Shown: positions 22,283 to 38,367, counted from the stretch's first letter. The stretch: 64,000 nucleotides of DNA from Antedon mediterranea (GCF_964355755.1 NC_092670.1:27327795-27391794); one strand, 5' to 3'. The notes: generated by a model not told the origin, from the sequence alone. Translations and numbers: made by a program.

Positions 22283-25200
22283 TTTATTTTCAATTAAAAA
22301 AGAAAAAAAATACCCGTATAGGTTCAAACCCACTACTGAGAGCACTCAAACCTGAGCATTACCCGTTACGCCACAAACCAGTAGATGACTGAGGAGCTGA
22401 TAATAGTCTATTTTTATGAAATTAATGATCAATCAATGAAAAATAATGCCATGCAACTTTGTTTCTGATTTTTAAAAAGATCCATTTGTTTAGGCCTGAC
22501 ATTTACAACCCTCAAAATATCTCACTTTCAAAAAAAATATTATTTTCAATAAGCAAAAAAAAAGAAACAAAATATCCGTAGAGGTTCGAACCCACTAGTG
22601 AGAGCACTCAAACTTGAGCATTACCCGTTACGCCACAAACCAGTAGATGACTGAATAGCTGATAATACTCTATTCATATGAAATAAATAATAAATCAATG
22701 AAAAATAATGCCACGCAACTTTGTTTCTGATTTTAAAAAAAGTCCACTTGTTTAGGCCTGATATTTACAACCCTCAAAATATCTCACTTTCAAAAACAAT
22801 ATTTATTTTCAATTTAAAAAAAAAATCCCTAGAGGTTCGAACCCACTACTGAGAGCACTCAAACCTGAGCATTATCCGTTACGCCACAAACCAGTAGATG
22901 ACTGAGGAGCTGATAATAGTCTATTTATATGAAATGAATGATCAGTCAATGAAAAATAATGCCATGCAACTTTGTTTCTGGTTTTAAAAAAGGTCCACTT
23001 GTTTAGGCCTGACATTTACAACCCTCAAAATATCTCACTTTCAAAAACAATATTTATTGTCAATTAAAAAAAAAAAGAAAAAAAATATTCGTAGAGGTTC
23101 GAACCCACTACTGCGAGAACTCAAACCTGAGCACTACCGGTTACTCCACAAACTAGTAGATGACTGAAGAGCTGATAACAGTCTATTTATATGAAATGAA
23201 TGATCAATCAATGAAAAATAATGCCATGCAACTTTGTTTCTGATTGAAAAAAATGTCCACTTGTTTAGGCCTGACATTTACAACCCTCAAAATATCTCAC
23301 TTTCAAAAACAATATTTATTTTCAAATAAAAAAAAAAAAAATATTCCTAGAGGTTTGAACCCACTACTGAGAGCACTCAAACCTGAACATTACCGGTTAC
23401 GCCACCAACCAGTAGATGAGTGAACGAGCTGATAATAGTCTATTTATATGAAATGAAGGATCCAGCAATGTAAAATTATGTTATTCAACTTTGTTTCTGA
23501 TTTAAAAAAAGGTCCACTTGGTTAGGCTTGACATTTAAAACCATAAAAATATCTCACTTTCAAAAACAATATTATTTTCAAATAAAAAAAAAAGAAAAAA
23601 AACATCCCTAGAAGTTCGAACCCACTATTGAAATCACCCAAACCTGAGCATTACCCGTTACGCCGCAAACCAGTATATGACTGAAGAGCTGATAATAGTC
23701 TATTTATATGAAATGGATGATCAATCAATGAAAAATAATGCCATGCAACTTTGTTTCTGATTTTAAAGAAGGTTCACTTGTTTAGGCCTGACAGTTGCAA
23801 CCCTCAAATAATCTCACTTTCAAAAACAATATTTATTTTCAATTAAAAACAAAAGAAAAAAAAATACCCGTATAGGTTCGAACCCACTACTGAGAGCACT
23901 CAAGCCTGAGCATTACCCGTTACGCCACAAACCAGTATATGACTGAGGAGCTGATAATAGTCTATATATATGAACTGAATGATCAATCAATGAAAAATAA
24001 TGCAATGCAACTTTGTTTCTGATTTAAAAAAAAGTCCACTTGTTTAGGCATGACATTTACAACCCTCAAAATATCTCACTTTCAAAAACCATATTTATTT
24101 TCAATTAAAAAAGAAAAAAAATACCCGTATAGGTTCAAACCCACTACTGAGAGCACTCAAACCTGAGCATTACCCGTTACGCCACAAACCAGTAGATGAC
24201 TGAGGAGCTGATAATAGTCTATTTTTATGAAATTAATGATCAATCAATGAAAAAGAATGCCATGCAACTTTGTTTCTGATTTTTAAAAAGATCCATTTGT
24301 TTAGGCCTGACATTTACAACCCTCAAAATATCTCACTTTCAAAAAAAATATTATTTTCAATAAGCAAAAAAAAAAGAAACAAAATATCCGTAGAGGTTCG
24401 AACCCACTAGTGAGAGCACTCAAACTTGAGCATTACCCGTTACGCCACAAACCAGTAGATGACTGAATAGCTTATAATACTCTATTCATATGAAATAAAT
24501 AATAAATCAATGAAAAATAATGCCACGCAAGTTTGTTTCTGATTTAAAAAAAAGTCCACTTGTTTAGGCCTGATATTTACAACCCTCAAAATATCTCACT
24601 TTCAAAAACTATATTTATTTTCAATTTAAAAAAAAAATCCCTAGAGGTTCGAACCCACTACTGAGAGCACTCAAACCTGAGCATTATCCGTTACGCCACA
24701 AACCAGTAGATGACTGAGGAGCTGATAATAGTCTATTTATATGAAATGAATGATCCATCAATGTAAAATGATGTTATGCAACTTTGTTTCTGATTTAAAA
24801 AAAGGTCCACTTGGTTATGCTTGACATTTAAAACCATAAAAATATCTCACTTTCAAAAACAATATTTATTTTCGAATAAAAAAAGAAAAGAAAAAAAATA
24901 TCCCTTAGAAGTTCGAACCCACTATTGAAATCACTCTAACCTGAGCAATACCCGTTACGCCGCAAACCAGTATATGACTGAATAGCTGATAATAGTCTAT
25001 TTATATGAAAAAATAATAAATCAATGAAAAATAATGCCATGCAACTTTGTTTCTGATTTTAAAAAAGGTCCACTTGTTTAGGCCTGATATTTACAAACCT
25101 CAAAATATCTCACTTTCAAAAACAATATTTATTTTCAATTTAAAAAAAAATAATCCCTAGAGGTTCGAACCCACTACTGAGAGCACTCAAACGTGAGCAC

Positions 25201-28200
25201 TACCGGTTACTCCACAAACTAGTAGATGCCTGAAGAGCTGATAACAGTCTATTTATATGAAATGAATGATCAATCAATGAAAAATAATGCCATGCAACTT
25301 TGTTTCTGATTGAAAAAAATGTCCACTTGTTTAGGCCTGACATTTACAACCCTCAAAATATCTCACTTTCAAAAACAATATTTATTTTCAAATAAAAAAA
25401 AAAAAAATATTCCTAGAGGTTTGAACCCACTACTGAGAGCACTCAAACCTGAACATTACCGGTTACGCCACCAACCAGTACATGAGTGAACGAGCTGATA
25501 ATAGTCTATTTATATGAAATGAAGGATCCAGCAATGTAAAATTATGTTATTCAACTTTGTTTCTGATTTAAAAAAAGGTCCACTTGGTTAGGCTTGACAT
25601 TTAAAACCATAAAAATATCTCACTTTCAAAAACAATATTATTTTCAAATTAAAAAAAAAAGAAAAAAAAACATCCCTAGAAGTTCGAACCCACTATTGAA
25701 ATCACCCAAACCTGAGCATTACCCGTTACGCCGCAAACCAGTATATGACTGAAGAGCTGATAATAGTCTATTTATATGAAATGGATGATCAATCAATGAA
25801 AAATAATGCCATGCAACTTTGTTTCTGATTTTAAAGAAGGTTCACTTGTTTAGGCCTGACAGTTGCAACCCTCAAAATATCTCACTTTCAAAAACAATAT
25901 TTATTTTCAATTAAAAACAAAAGAAAAAAAAATACCCGTATAGGTTCGAACCCACTACTGAGAGCACTCAAGCCTGAGCATTACCCGTTACGCCACAAAC
26001 CAGTATATGACTGAGGAGCTGATAATAGTCTATATATATGAAATGAATGATCAATCAATGAAAAATAATGCAATGCAACTTTGTTTCTGATTTTAAAAAA
26101 GGTCCACTTGTTTAGGCCTGACATTTACAACCCTCAAAATATCTCACTTTCAAAAACAATATTTATTGTCAATTAAAAAAAAAAAGAAAAAAAATATTCG
26201 TAGAGGTTCGAACCCACTACTGCGAGAACTCAAACCTGAGCACTACCGGTTACTCCACAAACTAGTAGATGACTGAAGAGCTGATAACAGTCTATTTATA
26301 TGAAATTAATGATCAATCAATGAAAAATAATGCCATGCAACTTTGTTTCTGATTTAAAAAAAGGTCCACTTGGTTAGGCTTGACATTTAAAACCATAAAA
26401 ATATCTCACTTTCAAAAACAATATTTATTTTCAAATTAAAAAAAAAAGAAAAAAATTATCCCTAGAAGTTCGAATCCACTATTGAAATCACTCAAACCTG
26501 AGCACTACCCGTTACACCACAAACTAGTAGATGAGTGAAGAGCTGATAATAGTCTATTTACATGAACTGAATGATCCATCAATGTAAAATTATGTTATTC
26601 AACTTTGTTTCTGATTTAAAAAAAGGTCCACTTGGTTAGACTTGACATTTAAAACCATAACAATATCTCACTTTCAAAAACAATATTTATTTTCAAATAA
26701 AAAAAAAAAGAAAAAAATATCCCTAGAAGTTCGAACCCACTATTGAAATCACTCAAACCTGAGCATTACCCGTTACGCCGCAAACCAGTATATGACTGAA
26801 GAGCTGATAATAGTCTATTTATATGAAATGGATGATCAATCAATGAAAAATAATGCCATGCAACTTTGTTTCTGATTTTAAAGAAGGTTCACTTGTTTAG
26901 GCCTGACAGTTGCAACCCTCAAAATATCTCACTTTCAAAAACAATATTTATTTTCAATTAAAAAAAAAAGAAAAAAAATACCCGTATAGGTTCGAACCCA
27001 CTACTGAGAGCACTCAAACCTGAGCATTACCCGTTACTCCACAAACCAGTAGATGACTGAGGAGCTGATAATAGTCTATATATATGAAATGAATGATCAA
27101 TCAATGAAAAATAATGCCATGCAACTTTGTTCCTGATTTTAAAAAAGGTCCACTTGTTTAGGACTGACATTTACAACCCTCAAAATATCTCACTTTCAAA
27201 AACCATATTTATTTTCAATTTAAAAAAAAAAGAAAAAAAAATATCCCTAGAGGTTCGACCCACTACTCAGAGCACTCAAACCTGAGCATTACCCGTTACG
27301 CCACAAACCAGTAGATGACTGAAGAGCTGTTAATAGTCTATTTATATGAAATGAATGATCAATCAATGAAAAATAATGCCATGCAACTTTGTTTCTGATT
27401 TTAAAAAAGATCCATTTGTTTAGACCTGACATTCACAACCCTAAAAAATATCTCATTTAAAAAAAAAAAATTATTTTCAATAAGAAAAAAAAGCAATATC
27501 CCTAGAGGTTGGAACCCGCTACTGAGAGCACTCAAACCTGGGTAATACGCGTTACGCCACAAACCAGTAGATAAATGAAGAGCTGATAATAGTCTATTTA
27601 TATGAAATTAATGATCAATCAATGAAAAAATAATAATGCCATGCAACTTTGTTTCTGATTTAAAAAAAGGTCCACTTGGTTACGCTTGACATTGAAAACC
27701 ATGAAAATATCTCGCTTTCAAAAACAATATTTATTTTCAAATTAAAAAAAAAGAAAAAAATTATCCCTAGAAGTTCGAACCCACTATTGAAATCACCCAA
27801 ACCTGAGCATTACCCGTTACGCCACAAACCAGTAGATAACTGAAGAGGTGATAATAATATATTTATATGAAATTAATGATCAATTAATGAAAAATAATGC
27901 CATGCAACTTTGTTTCTGATTTTAAAAAAGGTTTATTTGTTTAGGCCTGACATTTACAACCCTCAAAATATCTCACTTTCAAAAAAAATATTTATTTTCA
28001 ATTAAAAAAAAAAAGAAAAAAGATATCCCTAGAGGTTCGACCCACTACTCAGAGCACTCAAACCTGATCATTACCCGTTACGCCACAAACCAGTAGATGA
28101 CCGAAGAGCTGATAATAGTCTATTTATATGAAATGAATGATCAATCAATGAAAAATAATGCCATGCAACTTTGTTTCTGATTTTAAAAAAGATCCATTTG

Positions 28201-31200
28201 TTTAGACCTGACATTCACAACCCTAAAAAATATCTCATTTAAAAAAAAAAAAATTATTTTCAATAAGAAAAAAAAAAGCAATATCCCTAGAGGTTGGAAC
28301 CCGCTACTGAGAGCACTCAAACCTGGATATTACCCGTTACGCCACAAACCAGTAGATAACTGAAGAGCTGATAATAGTATATTTATATGAAATTAATGAT
28401 CAATCAATGAAAAATAATGCCATGCAACTTTGTTTCTGATTTTAAAAAAGGTTTATTTGTTTAGGCCTGACATTTACAACCCTCAAAATATCTCACTTTC
28501 AAAAAAAATATTTATTTTCAATTAAAAAAAAAAAGAAAATAAATATCCCTAGAGGTTCGAACCCACTACTGCGAGCACTCAAACTTGAGCATTACCCGTT
28601 ACGCCTCAAACCAGTAGATGACTGAAGAGCTGATAATACTCTATTTATATGAAATCAATAATAAATCAATGAAAAATAATGCCATGCAACTTTGTTTCTG
28701 ATTTTAAAAAAGGTCCACTTGTTTAGGCCTGACATTCACAACCCTAAAAAATCTCATTTTTCCAAAAAATATTTATTTTCAATAAGAAAAAAAAAAGAAA
28801 TATCCCTATAGGTTGGAATCCGCTACTGAGAGTACTCAAACCTGGGCATTACCCGTTACGCCACAAACCAGTAGATAACTGAAGAGCTGATAATAGTCTA
28901 TTGATATGAAATTAATTATCAATCAATGAAAAATAATGCCATGCAACTTTGTTTCTGATTTTAAAAAAGGTTCATTTGTTTAAGCCTGACATTTACAAAC
29001 CTCAAAATATCTCACTTTCAAAAAAAATATTTATTTTCAATTAAAAAAAAGAAAGAAAAGAAATATCCCAAGAGGTTCGAACCCACTACTGCGAGCACTC
29101 AAACTTGAGCATTACCCGTTACGCCTCAAACCAGTAGATGACTGAAGAGCTGATAATAGTATATTTATATGAAATTAATGATCAATCAATGAAAAATAAT
29201 GCCATGCAACTTTGTTTCTGATTTTAAAAAAGGTTCACTTGTTTAGGCCTGACATTTACAACCCTCAAAATATCTCACTTTCAAAAACAATATTTATTTT
29301 CAATTAAAAAAAAAATCCCTAGAGTTTCGAACCCACTACTGGGAGCACTCAAACCTGAGCATTCTCCGTTACGCCACAAACCAGTAGATGGCTGAGTAGC
29401 TGATAATAGTCTATTTATATGAAATGAATGATCAATCAATGAAAAATAATGCCATGCAACTTTGTTTCTGCTTTTAAAAAAGATCCATTTGTTTAGGCCT
29501 GACATTCACAACCCTAAAAAATATCTCATTTAAAAAAAAAATATTTATTTTCAATAAGAAAAAAAAAAGCAATATCACTAGAGGTTGGAACCCGCTACTG
29601 AGAGCACTCAAACCTGGGTATTACCCGTTACGCCACAAACCAGTAGATAACTGAAGAGCTGATAATAGTCTATTTATATGAAATTAATGATCAATCAATG
29701 AAAAATAATGCCATGCAACTTTGTTTCTGATTTTAAAAAAGATCCATTTGTTTAGACCTGACATTCACAACCCTAAAAAATATCTCATTTAAAAAAAAAA
29801 ATTATTTTCAATAAGAAAAAAAAGCAATATCCCTAGAGGTTGGAACCCGCTACTGAGATCATTCAAACCTGGGTAATACCCGTTACGCCACAAACCAGTA
29901 GATAAATGAAGAGCTGATAATAGTCTATTTATATGAAATTAATGATCAATCAATGAAAAAATAATAATGCCATGCAACTTTGTTTCTGATTTAAAAAAAG
30001 GTCCACTTGGTTACGCTTGACATTTAAAACCATAAAAATATCTCACTTTCAAAAACAATATTTATTTTCAAATTAAAAAAAAAGAAAAAAATTTTCCCTA
30101 GAAGTTCGAACCCACTATTGAAATCACTCAAACCTGAGCATTACCCGTTACGCCACAAACCAGTAGATAACTGAAGAGCTGATAATAATATATTTATATG
30201 AAATTAATGATCAATTAATGAAAAATAATGCCATGCAACTTTGTTTCTGATTTTAAAAAAGGTTTATTTGTTTAGGCCTGACATTTACAATCCTCAAAAT
30301 ATCTCACTTTCAAAAACAATATTTATTTTCAATTAAAAAAAAAAAAAACCAAAATATCCGTAGAGGTTCGAACCCACTAGTGAGAGCACTCAAACTTGAG
30401 TATTACCCGTTACGCCACAAACCAGTAGATGACTGAAGAGCTGATAATACTCTATTTATATGAAATAAATAATAAATCAATGAAAAATAATGCCATGCAA
30501 CTTTGTTTCTGATTTTAAAAAAGGTCCACTTGTTTAGGCCTGATATTTACAACCCTCAAAATATCTCACTTTCCCTAGAGGTTCGAACCCACTACTGAGA
30601 GCACTCAAACATGAGCATTATCCGTTACGCCACAAACCAGTAGATGACTGAGGAGCTGATAATAGTCTATTTATATGAAATGAATGATCAATCAATGAAA
30701 AATAATGCCATGCAACTTTGTTTCAGATTTTAAAAAAGGTCCACTTGTTTAGGCCTGACATTTACAACCCTCAAAATATCTCACTTTCAAAAACAATATT
30801 TATTGTCAATTAAAAAAAAGAAAAGAAAAAAAATATTCGTAGAGGTTCGAAACCACTACTGCGAGAACTCAAACCTGAGCACTACTGGTTACCCCGCAAA
30901 CCAGTAGATGACTGAAGAGCTGATAACAGTCTATTTATATGAAATGAATGATCAATCAATGTAAAATGATGTTATGCAACTTTGTTTCTGATTGAAAAAC
31001 ATGTCCACTTGTTTATGCCTGACATTTACAACACCCAAAATATCTCACTTTCAAAAACAATATTTATTTTCAATTAAAAAAAAAGAAAGAAAAAAAAATA
31101 TTCGTAGAGGTTCGAACCCACTACTGCGAGATCTCAAACCTGAGCACTACCGGTTACGCCACAAACCAGTAGATTAGTGAAGAGCTGATAATAGTCTATT

Positions 31201-34200
31201 TATATGAAATGAATGATCCATCAATGTAAAATGATGTTATGCAACTTTGTTTCTGATTTTAAAAAAGGTCCACTTGGTTAGGCTTGACATTTAAAACCAT
31301 AAAAATATCTCACTTTCAAAAACAATATTTATTTTCAAATAAAAAAAAAGAAAAAAAAATATTCATAGAGGTTTGAACCCACTACTGAGAGAACTCAAAC
31401 CTGAGCATTACCGGTTACGCCACAAACCAGTAGGTGAGTGAAGAGCTGATAATCGTCTATTTATATGAAATGCTGAATAATCCATCAATGTAAAATGATG
31501 TTATGCAACTTTGTTTCTGATTTATAAAAAGGTCCACTTGATTAGGCTTGACATTTAAAACCATAAAAATATCTCACTTTCAAAAACAATATTTATTTTC
31601 AAATAAAAAAAAAAAAAAAAATATCCCTAGAAGTTCGAACCCACTATTGAAATCACTCAAACCTGAGCATTACCCGTTAACTTTGTTTCTGATTTTAAAA
31701 AAGGTTCACTAGTTTAGGCCTGACAGTTGCAACCCTCAAAATATCTCACTTTCAAAAACAATATTTATTTTCAATTAAAAAAAAAAGAAAAAAAATACAC
31801 GTATAGGTTCGAACCCACTACTGAGAGCACTCAAACCTGAGCATTACCCGTTACGCCACAAACCAGTAGATGACTGAGGAGCTGATAATAGTCTATATAT
31901 ATGAAATAAATGATCAATCAATGAAAAATAATGCCATGCAACTTTGTTTCTGATTTTAAAAAAGGTCCACTTGTTTAGGCCTGACATTTACAACCCTCAA
32001 AATATCTCACTTTCAAAAACCATATTTATTTTAAATTTAAAAAAAAAAAAAAAAAATGTCCCTAGAGGTTCGACCCACTACTAGGAGCACTCAAACCTGA
32101 GCATTACCCGTTACGCCACAAACCAGTAGATGACTGAAAAGCTGTTAATAGTCTATTTATATGAAATGAATGATCAATCAATGAAAAATAATGCCATGCA
32201 ACTTTGTTTCTGATTTGAAAAAAGATCCATTTGTTTAGGCCTGACATTCACAACCCTAAAAAATATCTCATTTTCAAAAAAAATTTTTATTTTCAATAAG
32301 AAAAAAAAGCAATATCACTAGAGGTTGGAACCCGCTACTGAGAGCACTCAAACCTGAGCATTACCCGTTGCGCCACAAACTGAGGGGCTGATAATAGTCT
32401 ATTTATATGGAATTAATGATCAATCAATGAAAAAATAATAATGCCATGCAACTTTGTTTCTGATTTTAAAAAAGGTCCACTTGGTTACGCTTGACATTTA
32501 AAACCATAAAAATATCTCACTTTCAAAAACAATATTTATTTTCAAATTAAAAAAAAAGAAAAAAATTATCCCTAGAAGTTCGAACCCACTATTGAAATCA
32601 CTCAAACCTGAGCATTACCCGTTACGCCACAAACCATTAGATGACTGAAGAGCTGATAATAGTCTTTTTATAATGAATGGATGATCAATCAATGAAAAAT
32701 AATGCCATGCAACTTTGTTTCTGATTTTAAAAAAGGTTCACTTGTTTAGGCCTGACCGTTGCAACCCTCAAAATATCTCATTTTCAAGAAAAATATTTAT
32801 TTTCAATAATAAAAAAAAAAGCAATATCCCTAGAGGTTGGAACCCGCTACTGAGAGCACTCAAACCTGGATATTACCCGTTACGCCACAAACCAGTATAT
32901 GATTGAAGAGATGATAATAGTCTATTTATATGAAATAGATGATCAATCAATGAAAAATAATGCCATGCAACTTTGTTTCTGATTTTAAAAAAGGTTCACT
33001 TGTTTAGGCCTGACAGTTGCAACCCTCAAAATATCTCACTTTCAAAAACAATATTTATTTTCAATAAGAAAAAAAGAGAAAAAAAATACCCTTATAGGTT
33101 CGAACCCACTACTGAGAGCACTCAACCCTGAGCATTACCCGTTACGCCACAAACCAGTAGATGAGTGAAGAGCTGATAATAGTCTATTTATATGAAATGA
33201 ATGATCCATCAATGTAAAATGATGTTATGCAACTTTGTTTCTGAATTTAAAAAAGGACCACTTGGTTAGGCTTGACATTTAAAACCATAAAAATATCTCA
33301 CTTTCAAAAACAATATTTATTTTCAAATAAAAAAAAAAAAGAAAACAAAATATTCCTAGAGGTTTGAACCCACTACTGAGAGAACGCAAACCTGAGCATT
33401 ACCGGTTACGCCGCAAACCAGTATATGACTGAAGAGCTGATAATAGTCTATTTATATGAAATGGATGATCAATCAATGAAAAATAATGCCATGCAACTTT
33501 GTTTCTGATTTTAAAGAAGGTTCACTTGTTTAGGCCTGACAGTTGCAACCCTCAAAATATCTCACTTTCAAAAACAATATTTATTTTCAATTTAAAAAAA
33601 AAGAAAAAAAATACCCGTATAGGTTCGAACCCACTACTGAGAGCACTCAAACCTAAGCATTACCCGTTACTCCACAAACCAATAGATGACTGATGAGCTG
33701 ATAATAGTCTATATATATGAAATGAATGATCAATCAATGAAAAATAATGCCATGCAACTTTGTTTCTGATTTTAAAAAAGGTCCACTTGTTTAGGACTGA
33801 CATTTACAACCCTCAAAATATCTCACTTTCAAAAATCATATTTATTTTCAATTTAAAAAAAAAAGAAAAAAAATATCCTTAGAGGTTCGACCCACTACTC
33901 AGAGCACTCAAACCTGAGCATTACCCGTTACGCCACAAACCAGTAGATGACTGAAGAGCTGTTAATAGTCTATTTATATGAAATGAATTATCAATCAATG
34001 AAAAATAATTCCATGCAACTTTGTTTCTGATTTTAAAAAAGATCCATTTGTTTAGGCCTGACATTCACAACCCTAAAAAATATCTCATTTTCAAACAAAA
34101 ATTTTATTTTCAATAAGAAAAAAAAGCAATATCACTAGAGGTTGGAACCCGCTACTGAGAGCACTCAAACCTGAGCATTACCCGTTACGCCACAAACCAG

Positions 34201-37200
34201 TAGATGACTGAGGAGCTGGTAATAGTCTATATATATGAATGAATGATCAATTAATGAAAAATAATGCCATGCAACTTTGTTTCTGATTTTAAAAAAGGTC
34301 CACTTGGTTAGGCTTGACATTTAAAACCATAACAATATCTCACTTTCAAAAACAATATTTATTTTCAAATTAAAAAAAATATAAAAAAAATATCCCTAGA
34401 AGTTTGAACCCACTATTGAAATCACTCAAACCTGAGCATTACCCGTTACGCCGCAAACCAGTATATGACTGAAGACCTGATAATAGTCTATTTATATGAA
34501 ATGGATGATCAATCAATGAAAAATAATGCCATGCAACTTTGTTTCTGATTTTAAAGAAGGTTCACTTGTTTAGGCCTGACAGTTGCAATCCTCAAAATAT
34601 CTCACTTTCAAAAACAATATTTATTTTCAATTAAAAAAAAAAGAAAAAAAAATACCCCTAGAGGTTCGACCCACTACTCAGAGCACTCAAACCTGAGCAT
34701 TACCCGTTACGCCACAAACCAGTAGATGAGTGAAGAGCTGATAATAGTCTATTTATATGAACTGAATGATCAATCAATGAAAAATAATGCTATGCAACTT
34801 TGTTTCTGATTTTTAAAAAGATCCATTTGTTTAGGCCTGACATTCACAACCCTAAAAAATATCTCATTTTAAAAAAAAATATTTATTTTCAATAAGAAAA
34901 AAAAAAGCAATATCCTTAGAGGTTGGAACCCGCTACTGAGAGCACTCAAACCTGTGTATTACCCGTTACGCCACAAACCAGTAGATAACTGAAGAGCTGA
35001 TAATAGTTTATTTATATGAAATTAATGATCAATCAATGAAAAATAATGCCATGCAACTTTGTTTCTGATTTTAAAAAAAGGTTCATTTGGTTAGGCCAGA
35101 CATTTACAATCCTCAAAATATCTCACTTTCAAAAAAAATATTTATTTTCAATTTAAAAAAAAGAAGAAAAGAAATATCCCTAGAGGTTCGAACCCGCTAC
35201 TGAGAGCACTCAAACCTGGGCATTACCCGTTACGCCACAAACCAGTAGATGACTGAGGAGCTGATAATAGTCTATTTATATGAAATTAATGATCAATCAA
35301 TGACAAATAATGCCATGCAACTTTTTTTCTGATTTTAAAAATGGTTCATTTGTTTAGGCCTGACATTTACAACCCTCAAAATATCTCACTTTCAAAAAAA
35401 ATATTTATTTTCAATTAAAAAAAAGAAAGAAAAGAAATATCCCAAGAGGTTCGAACCCACTGCTGCGAGCACTCAAACTTGAGCATTACCCGTTACGCCT
35501 CAAACCAGTAGATGACTGAAGAGCTGATAATACTCTATTTATATGAAATGAATAATAAATCAATGAAAAATAATGCCATGCAACTTTGTTTCTGATTTTA
35601 AAAAAGGTTCATTTGTTTAGGCCTGACATTTACAACCCTCAAAATATCTCACTTTAAAAAAAAAATATTTATTTTCAATTAAAAAAAAAAGAAAAGAAAT
35701 ATCCCTAGAGGTTCGAACCCGCTACTGAGAGCACTCAAACCTGGGCATTACCCGTTACGCCACAAACCAGTAGATGACCGAGGAGCTGATAATAGTCTAT
35801 TTATATGAAATTAATGATTAATCAATGAAAAATAATGCCATGCAACTTTGTTTCTGATTTTAAAAAAGGTTCATTTGTTTAGGCCTGACATTTACAACCC
35901 TCAAAATATCTCACTTTCAAAAAAAATATTTATTTTCAATAAAAAAAAAAAGAACAGAAATATCCCAAGAGGTTCGAACCCGCTACTGAGAGCACTCAAA
36001 CTTGAGCATTACCCGTTACGCCTCAAACCAGTAGATGACTGAAGAGCTGATAATACTCTATTTATATGAAATGAATAATAAATCAATGAAAAATAATGCC
36101 ATGCAACTTTGTTTCTGATTTTAAAAAAGGTTCACTTGTTTAGGCCTGATATTTACAACCCTCAAAATATCTCACTTTCAAAAACAATATTTATTTTCAA
36201 TTAAAAAAAAAATCCCTAGAGGTTCACACCCACTAGTGAGAGCACTCAAACCTGAGCATTCTCCGTTACGCCACAAACCAGTAGATGACTGAGTAGCTGA
36301 TAATAGTCTATTTATATGAAATGAATGATCAATCAATGAAAAATAATACCATGCAACTTTGTTTCTGATTTTAAAAAAGATCCATTTGTTTAGGCCTGGC
36401 ATTCACAACCCTAAAAAATATCTCATTTTCAAAAAAAATATTTATTTTCAATAAGAAAAAAAAAGAAATATCACTAGAGGTTGGAACCCGCTACTGAGAG
36501 CACTCAAACCTGGGTATTACCCGTTACGCCACAAACCAGTAGATAACTGAAGAGCTGATAATAGTCTATTTATATAAAATAAATAATAAATCAATGAAAA
36601 ATAATGCCATGCAACTTTGTTTCTGATTTTAGAAAAGGTCCACTTGTTTAGGCCTGATATTTACAACCCTCAACATATCTCACTTTCAAAAACAATATTT
36701 ATTTTCAATTTAAAAAAAAAAATTCCTAGAGGTTCGAACCCACTACTGAGAGCACTCAAACCTGAGCATTATCCGTTACGCCACAAACCAGTAGATGACT
36801 GAGGAGCTGATAATAGTCTATTTATATGAAATGAATGATCAATCAATGAAAAATAATGCCATGCAACTTTATTTCTGATTTTAAACAAGATCCATTTGTT
36901 TAGGCCTGACATTTACAACCCTCAAAATATCTCATTTTCAAAAAAAATATTATTTTTTCAATAAGAAAAAAAAAAGCAATATCTCTAGAGGTTGGAACCC
37001 GCTACTGAGAGCACTCAAACCTGGGTATTACCCGTTACGCCACAAACCAGTAGATAACTGAAGAGCTGATAATAGTCTATTTATATAAAATTAATGATCA
37101 ATCAATGAAAAATAATGCCATGCAACTTTGTTTCTGATTTTAAAAAAGGTTCATTTGTTTAGGCCTGACATTTACAACCCTCAAAATATCTCACTTTCAA

Positions 37201-38367
37201 AAAAAATATTTATTTTCAATTAAAAAAAAGAAATATCCCAAGAGGTTCGAACCCACTACTGCGAGCACTCAAACTTGAGCATTACCCGTTACGCCTCAAA
37301 CCAGTAGATGACTGAAGAGCTGATAATACTCTATTTATATGAAATGAATAATAAATCAATGAAAAATAATGCCATGCAACTTTGTTTCTGATTTTAAAAA
37401 AGGTTCACTTGTTTAGGCCTGACATTTACAACCCTCAAAATATCATACTTTCAAAAACAATATTTATTTTCAATTAAAAAAAAAAATCCCTAGAGGTTCG
37501 AACCCACTACTGGGAGCACTCAAACCTGAGCATTCTCCGTTACGCCACAAACCAGTAGATGACTGAGTAGCTGATAAAAGTCTATTTATATGAAATGAAT
37601 GATCAATCAATGAAAAATAATGCCATGCAACTTTGTTTCTGATTTTAAAAAAGGTTCACTTGTTTAGGCCTGACATTTACAACCCTCAAATTATCGCACT
37701 TTCAAAAACAATATTTATTTTCAATTAAAAAAAAAAAGAAACAAAATATCCGTAGAGGTTCGAACCCACTAGTGAGAGCACTCAAACTTGAGCATTACCC
37801 GTTACGCCACAAACCAGTAGATGAGTGAAGAGCTGATAATACTCTATTTATATGAAATAAATAATAAATCAATGAAAAATAATGTCATGCAACTTTGTTT
37901 CTGATTTAAAAAAAGATCCACTTGTTTAGGCCTGATATTTACAACCCTCAAAATATCTCACTTTCAAAAACAATATTTATTTTCAATTAAAAAAAAAAAT
38001 CCCTAGAGGTTCGAACCCACTACTGAGAGCACTCAAACCTGAGCATTATCCGTTACGCCACAAACCAGTAGATGACTGAGGAGCTGATAATAGTCTATTT
38101 ATATGAAATGAATGATCAATCAATGAAAAATAATGCCATGCTACTTTGTTTCTGATTTTAAAAAAGGTCCACTTGTTTAGGCCTGACATTTACAACCCTC
38201 AAAATATCTCACTTTCAAAAACAATATTTGTTGTCAATTAAAAAAAAAAAGAAAAAAAATATTCGTAGAGGTTCGAACCCACTACTGCGAGAACTCAAAC
38301 CTGAGCACTCTCCCTTTTATGCCATAAAGTAGTACACGAAAGAACAGTTTATAATAGTCTATTTATA
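22283..38367 (-). repeat. S2 satellite, about 61 monomers with shuffled blocks
   Basis: The longest uninterrupted S2 stretch. Groups of monomers recur in changed order: 22283-22938 matches 24094-24746, and 23450-24090 matches 25500-26090. Irregular units include one with a 40-odd-bp deletion joining CTCACTTT to CCCTAGAGG (about 30571) and one joining ACCCGTTA directly to ACTTTG (31679), which removes about 100 bp. From about 37090 the stretch is duplicated at 56180. Nothing coding was seen. Confidence 0.92.
24088..24102. other. Empty insertion site of the Helitron in a duplicated S2 segment
   Basis: ACCATA followed directly by TTTATTTTC. The surrounding S2 sequence (23510-24700) carries the same private variants as the two flanks of the Helitron at 20847-22282, for example AATGCAATGCAAC, TTTAGGCATGACA on the left and CTATTTTTATGAAATTAATG on the right. 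It marks the uninterrupted state at the site. Confidence 0.8.

Noticed and set aside
21271-22392. Short open frames inside and at the end of the Helitron (65, 71 and 98 codons)
   Set aside because: No Rep/HUH, helicase or other motif is present; the 98-codon frame runs across the element end into S2.
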